A stretch of 64,000 nucleotides of DNA from Arthrobacter frigidicola (GTDB lineage: Bacteria > Actinomycetota > Actinomycetes > Actinomycetales > Micrococcaceae), in contig QZVU01000001.1 in assembly GCA_003602285.1 (NCBI GenBank), forward strand, positions 372,001 to 436,000, read 5' to 3'. The notes beneath the pieces were generated by a model. The model saw only the letters and a list, made by a program, of their open reading frames with translations, did not search any database and was not told the origin of the DNA. The position numbers were made by a program, and so were the translations under genes. Below are positions 59,991 through 64,000 of the stretch, piece by piece. Every line of letters starts with the position of its first letter. The first letter of the stretch is position 1.

Positions 59991-62900
59991 ATGTCGTCTG
60001 GATCCAGCGTCACGGATCAGTCCAGTTCAGACACGTCGCTTGAGGACTTCATTGAGCACTACTATGAACACCTCGCAGGGGAGGACGCCGAAGCCTACAG
60101 CGGATCAGCGCTGCGTGACCGCGCGCTGACCCACCGCCGGCTTGCCGAGGTACGCGCCGCCGGAGAGCCGGTCGTCGATGTCTTCAACCAGGGCGAGGCG
60201 AGCGTCGTCGCCATTGTCACCGATGACATGCCCTTCCTTGTCGATTCGGTCACCGCGGAACTGGTCCGGCAGGGCTGCGCCATCCACCTGGTGGTCCATC
60301 CCACCTTCGTGGCGGCACGCGACGAAGCGTCCCACGCCCTGAACGGTCTCCAGCGCGTCCCCTCCAGCGCCGGCTCCTCAAGCGGAGACACGGCCGCGCT
60401 TCCCGACATCTCCCACCTGATCCCCGGGGCCTCCTCGATCGAATCGTGGATGTCCATCGAGATCAACCGGATTCCCGACGAGAAAGCACGCGGCAAGCTC
60501 ATCGACGGCCTTCACAAGGTCCTGGCCGACGTGCGGGCCGCCGTGCACGACTGGCCCGCCATGCGCGCCCAGGTGCAGAACATCGCGGATTCCCTGGACG
60601 GGGTCGCCGGCGGCTCCTCCATCCCGGACCTCCGCCAGGCCCAGGAGCTGCTGAGGTGGCTCGACGACGGAAACTTCACCTTCCTCGGCTACAAGGAATA
60701 CGACCTCGTCGTTGAGGACGGCCTCGATGCCCTCTGCGTCCGCCACGGCAGCGGCCTCGGCCTGCTCCGCGACACCGACGCGGACCGGCGGATCCAGCAC
60801 CTCACCTCGGCGGGCCGCGCCAAGGCCCGTGAGAAGCGCGCCCTGGTGATCACCAAGGCGAACTCACGCTCCACCGTCCACCGCGCCGCCTACCTCGACT
60901 ACATCGGGGTCAAGAGCTTCGACGCGCAGGGCAATGTCAACGGGGAGCGGCGCTTCATCGGGCTCTTCGCGACGAGCGCCTACACGGGGTCGGTGCGGAA
61001 CGTACCGATCGTCCGGGACAAGGTCACCGAGATGCTCCGGCTCTGCGGGTTCCCCTCCGACTCGCACTCCGGCAAGGACCTGCTCTCCATCGCCGAGACC
61101 TACCCGCGGGACGAGCTGTTCCAGATCGAGGTCGAGGATCTGGTCAACACGGCCATGGGCATCCTGCGCCTCCAGGAACGCCGCCGCACCCGGCTGTTCC
61201 TCCGCCCCGACATCTACGGGCGGTTCATGTCGGCGCTGGTGTACCTCCCCCGCGACCGGTACACCACCAGCGTCCGGCTCCGGATCGAGGACGAGCTGCG
61301 CACCACCTTCCACGCCGACTCGATCGACTTCGAGGCCCGCGTCAGCGAATCGGCCCTCGCGAGGCTGTTCTTCAGGATCCGGCTCGCCCGCGGCGGGGAG
61401 GTCCCGCAGGTCGACAGCACCGAACTTGAGGAGCGGCTGGTCCGGGCCGCCCGGTCCTGGGCCGAGGGCATCGCCGAGGTCGCACGTGACCGCTTCGACC
61501 ACGAGGAGGCCGAGCGCCTGTCAGGACTCTGGGGGGAGGCCTTCCCGGCAGGCTACCGGGTGGACTACGAGGTTGAGGAAGCCCTCGAGGATGTCAGCCG
61601 CTTCGAGGCCCTCGACGGCTCCACCGGCGCCCCGGGCATGCACGTCTACGTCCCGCAGCGCCCCGGCGCTGAGGAGGACGCGAGGCTCAAGCTCTACCTC
61701 ATGGAGCCGAAGAGCCTCACCCAGATCCTGCCGTTCCTCCACAACCTTGGACTCGAGGTCCTCGACGAGAGGCCGTTCGAAATCGAACGCGCCGACGGGC
61801 AGCAGTACTTCCTGTACGACCTCGGCCTGAGGTATCCGGCCGGCATCAGCCCGCTCGAAACGGCCGACCTGCTCAAGGAGGCGTTCGCCGCCGCCGTCGT
61901 CGGTGCCAGCGAGTCGGATACCTTCGACCGCCTGGTGGTGCGCGAGCACTTCAGCTGGCGCCAGGTGCTGATCCTGCGCAGCTACGCCAAGTACATGCGC
62001 CAGATCGGCAACGCGAACTCCTACGGCTTCGTCGCCGACACGCTGCTGCGCAACGCCGGCGTGGCCCGGGCGCTCGTCGCGCTGTTCGAGGCACGGTTCG
62101 ACCCCGACCTGACCTCCGACCGGGAGGCCGCGGCCGCGGCTGCCCGGGTGGACCTCGCCTCGGGACTCGAACGGGTCGTGACCCTCGACGCCGACCGCGT
62201 CCTGCGCTCCTACGCCAACCTCATCGACGCGACCCTGCGCACGAACTACTTCCAGAACAAGAGGCACGTCAGCTTCAAGCTCGACACCCCCTCGATCGAG
62301 GGGGCGCCGTTCCCGCGGCCCAGGTTCGAGATCTGGGTGTACTCGCCCCAGGTCGAGGGTGTCCACCTGCGCTTCGGGGAAATCGCCCGCGGCGGGCTGC
62401 GCTGGTCGGACCGGCGCGAGGACTTCCGCACCGAGGTGCTGGGCCTGGTGAAGGCCCAGACCGTCAAGAATGCCGTCATCGTGCCCACCGGGGCCAAGGG
62501 CGGATTCTTCCCCAAGCAGCTTCCCGACCCCACGGTCGACAGGGCAGCCTGGCTGAACGAAGGAACGGAGAGCTACCGCACCTTCATCCGCGCCCTGCTG
62601 GACATCACCGACAACCTGGTCACCGTCGACGGGAAGGAAACGGTGGTCACGCCCGAGCGGGTGGTGCGCCACGACGGCGACGACTCCTACCTGGTCGTCG
62701 CGGCTGACAAGGGCACCGCGTCCTTCTCCGACATCGCCAACGGACTGTCGGCGGAATACGGCTTCTGGCTCGGCGACGCTTTCGCCTCGGGCGGCTCGGT
62801 GGGCTACGACCACAAGGCGATGGGCATCACCGCCCGCGGTGCCTGGGAGTCCGTCAAGCGGCATTTCAGCGAATTCGACCTCGACACGCAGACCCAGGAC

Positions 62901-64000
62901 TTCACCGTGGTCGGCGTCGGCGACATGAGCGGGGACGTGTTTGGCAACGGGATGCTCCTGTCCGAACACATCAAGCTCGTGGCCGCCTTCGATCACCGGC
63001 ACATCTTCCTCGATCCCAACCCGGACCCCGCGGCCTCCCACGCCGAGCGCCGGCGGCTGTTCGAGCTGCCGCGCTCCAGCTGGGAGGACTACGACGCTTC
63101 CCTGCTCAGCGAAGGCGGAGGAATCTATCCCCGGCAGTCCAAGTCGGTTCCGGTCTCGGACCAGGTCCGGGCCGTCCTCGGCCTGGAGGACTCCGTGACC
63201 ACCCTCAGCCCGCCCGAACTCCTGAAGGCCATCCTGAGCGCGCCGGTCGACCTGCTCTACAACGGCGGCATAGGCACCTACGTGAAGTCCTCGGCCGAAA
63301 CCAACGCCGAGGTCGGGGACCGCGCCAACGACGCGATCCGGATCAACGGCAGCGACCTGCGGGTCAAGGTCGTCGGCGAGGGCGGAAACCTCGGCATGAC
63401 CCAGCGCGGACGGATCGAGGCGGCGCTGAACGGCGTGGTCCTCAACACCGACGCGATCGACAACTCCGCCGGTGTCGACTGCTCCGACCACGAGGTCAAT
63501 ATCAAGATCTTCGTCGACCGGATGGTGAAACTGGGCCGGATGACCCCTGAGGAACGCCCCGGGTTCCTCCACTCCATGACCGATGAAGTCAGTGAGCTCG
63601 TGCTGCGCGACAACATCGACCAGAACGTGCTGCTGCTCAATGACCGCCAGCGGATCATCGAGTGGAGCCCCAGCTTCGAGCGGCTGATGGACTGGCTTGA
63701 GGCACACGCGGACCTGGATCGGGGCCTCGAGGCCCTGCCCACCACCAAGGTGCTGCGGGCCCGGATTGAGGCCGGGAAGGGCCTCACCTCCCCGGAGCTG
63801 TCGGTCCTGGCGGCCTACGCGAAGATCGAGCTGGCCAAGGCGCTGACCAACAGCGACCTGCCCGATGACCCCTGGTTCTCAGGCACCCTGCGCCGGTACT
63901 TCCCGCACCAGCTGGTGGAGCGCTTCGGGGATCTGCTCGACACCCACCCGCTGCGCCGGGAGATCATCGCGACCACCGTCGCCAACGACATGGTCAACAT
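59991..64000 (+). CDS. Large NAD-specific glutamate dehydrogenase (3'-truncated)
   Basis: The frame starts at ATG 59991 (GGAGG upstream) and stays open to the window end, about 1,336 of an expected ~1,600 residues. Member of the 180-kDa NAD-GDH (L-GDH) family that deaminates glutamate to 2-oxoglutarate. Seen: regulatory N-terminal part (AIVTDDMPFLVDSVTAELVR, FLGYKEYDL, LYVPRDRYTTSVR-like text), then the catalytic core near residue 800 (GEIARGGLRWSDRREDFRTE, KAQTVKNAVIVPTGAKGGFF) and nucleotide-binding part (VVGVGDMSGDVFGNGMLLS, HIFLDPNPDPAASHAERRRL, GAPVDLLYNGGIGTYVKS-type stretch). Stands alone after the CpaE-like gene, 47 bp away. Confidence 0.95.
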   Translation, partial: MSSGSSVTDQSSSDTSLEDFIEHYYEHLAGEDAEAYSGSALRDRALTHRRLAEVRAAGEPVVDVFNQGEASVVAIVTDDMPFLVDSVTAELVRQGCAIHLVVHPTFVAARDEASHALNGLQRVPSSAGSSSGDTAALPDISHLIPGASSIESWMSIEINRIPDEKARGKLIDGLHKVLADVRAAVHDWPAMRAQVQNIADSLDGVAGGSSIPDLRQAQELLRWLDDGNFTFLGYKEYDLVVEDGLDALCVRHGSGLGLLRDTDADRRIQHLTSAGRAKAREKRALVITKANSRSTVHRAAYLDYIGVKSFDAQGNVNGERRFIGLFATSAYTGSVRNVPIVRDKVTEMLRLCGFPSDSHSGKDLLSIAETYPRDELFQIEVEDLVNTAMGILRLQERRRTRLFLRPDIYGRFMSALVYLPRDRYTTSVRLRIEDELRTTFHADSIDFEARVSESALARLFFRIRLARGGEVPQVDSTELEERLVRAARSWAEGIAEVARDRFDHEEAERLSGLWGEAFPAGYRVDYEVEEALEDVSRFEALDGSTGAPGMHVYVPQRPGAEEDARLKLYLMEPKSLTQILPFLHNLGLEVLDERPFEIERADGQQYFLYDLGLRYPAGISPLETADLLKEAFAAAVVGASESDTFDRLVVREHFSWRQVLILRSYAKYMRQIGNANSYGFVADTLLRNAGVARALVALFEARFDPDLTSDREAAAAAARVDLASGLERVVTLDADRVLRSYANLIDATLRTNYFQNKRHVSFKLDTPSIEGAPFPRPRFEIWVYSPQVEGVHLRFGEIARGGLRWSDRREDFRTEVLGLVKAQTVKNAVIVPTGAKGGFFPKQLPDPTVDRAAWLNEGTESYRTFIRALLDITDNLVTVDGKETVVTPERVVRHDGDDSYLVVAADKGTASFSDIANGLSAEYGFWLGDAFASGGSVGYDHKAMGITARGAWESVKRHFSEFDLDTQTQDFTVVGVGDMSGDVFGNGMLLSEHIKLVAAFDHRHIFLDPNPDPAASHAERRRLFELPRSSWEDYDASLLSEGGGIYPRQSKSVPVSDQVRAVLGLEDSVTTLSPPELLKAILSAPVDLLYNGGIGTYVKSSAETNAEVGDRANDAIRINGSDLRVKVVGEGGNLGMTQRGRIEAALNGVVLNTDAIDNSAGVDCSDHEVNIKIFVDRMVKLGRMTPEERPGFLHSMTDEVSELVLRDNIDQNVLLLNDRQRIIEWSPSFERLMDWLEAHADLDRGLEALPTTKVLRARIEAGKGLTSPELSVLAAYAKIELAKALTNSDLPDDPWFSGTLRRYFPHQLVERFGDLLDTHPLRREIIATTVANDMVN

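Overview
The window is a gene-dense, high-GC (about 70%) stretch of chromosome from an actinobacterium, most likely a Micrococcales/Micrococcaceae (Arthrobacter-like) organism. The evidence is gene content and order: adnB / nudC / uvrD2 / YgjP-like / DUF2342 / Lon-PDZ / UPF0182 follows the order I know from the Mycobacterium Rv3193c-Rv3202c region, and mtrA-mtrB-lpqB-comF-hpf-secA and iscS-mnmA-MetE-like are further conserved actinobacterial blocks. GTG starts, 4-bp ATGA/GTGA overlaps and apparently leaderless promoters are frequent. I see no insertion sequence, prophage, CRISPR array or rRNA. Both ends cut genes: adnB lacks its 5' end and the large NAD-dependent glutamate dehydrogenase lacks its 3' end.

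Layout. 1-11 kb: DNA repair and NAD metabolism (AdnB, a diverged Mph-like phosphotransferase on the minus strand, NudC, UvrD2, YgjP-like peptidase, DUF2342, membrane Lon-PDZ protease). 11-17.6 kb: UPF0182 membrane protein, initiator tRNA-fMet with promoter and terminator, a Tat-exported beta-helix protein, photolyase. 17.7-22.6 kb: an envelope-stress group, with pspA and a TPM-domain protein on the minus strand divergent from an HtrA protease that carries SYGQN repeats. 22.6-25.2 kb: etfB-etfA-PIG-L deacetylase. 25.3-31.2 kb, minus strand: anti-sigma/ECF sigma pair, then a probable operon of FolP2-type DHPS homologue, RibD-like reductase, J-domain protein, TrmL and a methyltransferase. 31.3-34.3 kb: MacAB-like export operon. 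34.5-38.4 kb: cysteine desulfurase-MnmA (tRNA thiolation), chorismate mutase, MetE-like protein.

38.4-44.8 kb, minus strand: a membrane operon (GPDPase-membrane-domain protein, DUF4129, DUF4350, MoxR ATPase, DUF58) followed by a DUF4166 protein. It is divergent from 45-51.3 kb: the MtrA-MtrB-LpqB cell-wall signalling operon, ComF and the ribosome hibernation factor. 51.4-55.5 kb: YcaQ-type glycosylase homologue and SecA. 55.5-59.9 kb: a compact cluster of little-described genes (Rv3235-like, LysM protein, hypothetical, BldC-like regulator, SAF-domain protein, CpaE-like ATPase with an altered Walker A). 60-64 kb: start of NAD-GDH.

The most unusual signals are non-coding. (1) Five RTTTG repeats at an exact 10-bp period (56801-56850) sit between two divergent genes, with a BldC-like regulator encoded about 0.6 kb away. 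(2) Short tandem repeats of 14-19 bp recur at gene 3' ends (14 bp x6, 19 bp x3, 18 bp x3, 17 bp x3), two of them containing the stop codon. (3) DnaA-box-like sequences occur at the junctions of the 17-bp repeat upstream of comF. (4) TANNNT -10 boxes, three of them TACCGT, lie 5-6 nt before an ATG and suggest leaderless transcripts. Most protein functions are confident family assignments by motif; operator and promoter calls are inferences from sequence pattern.
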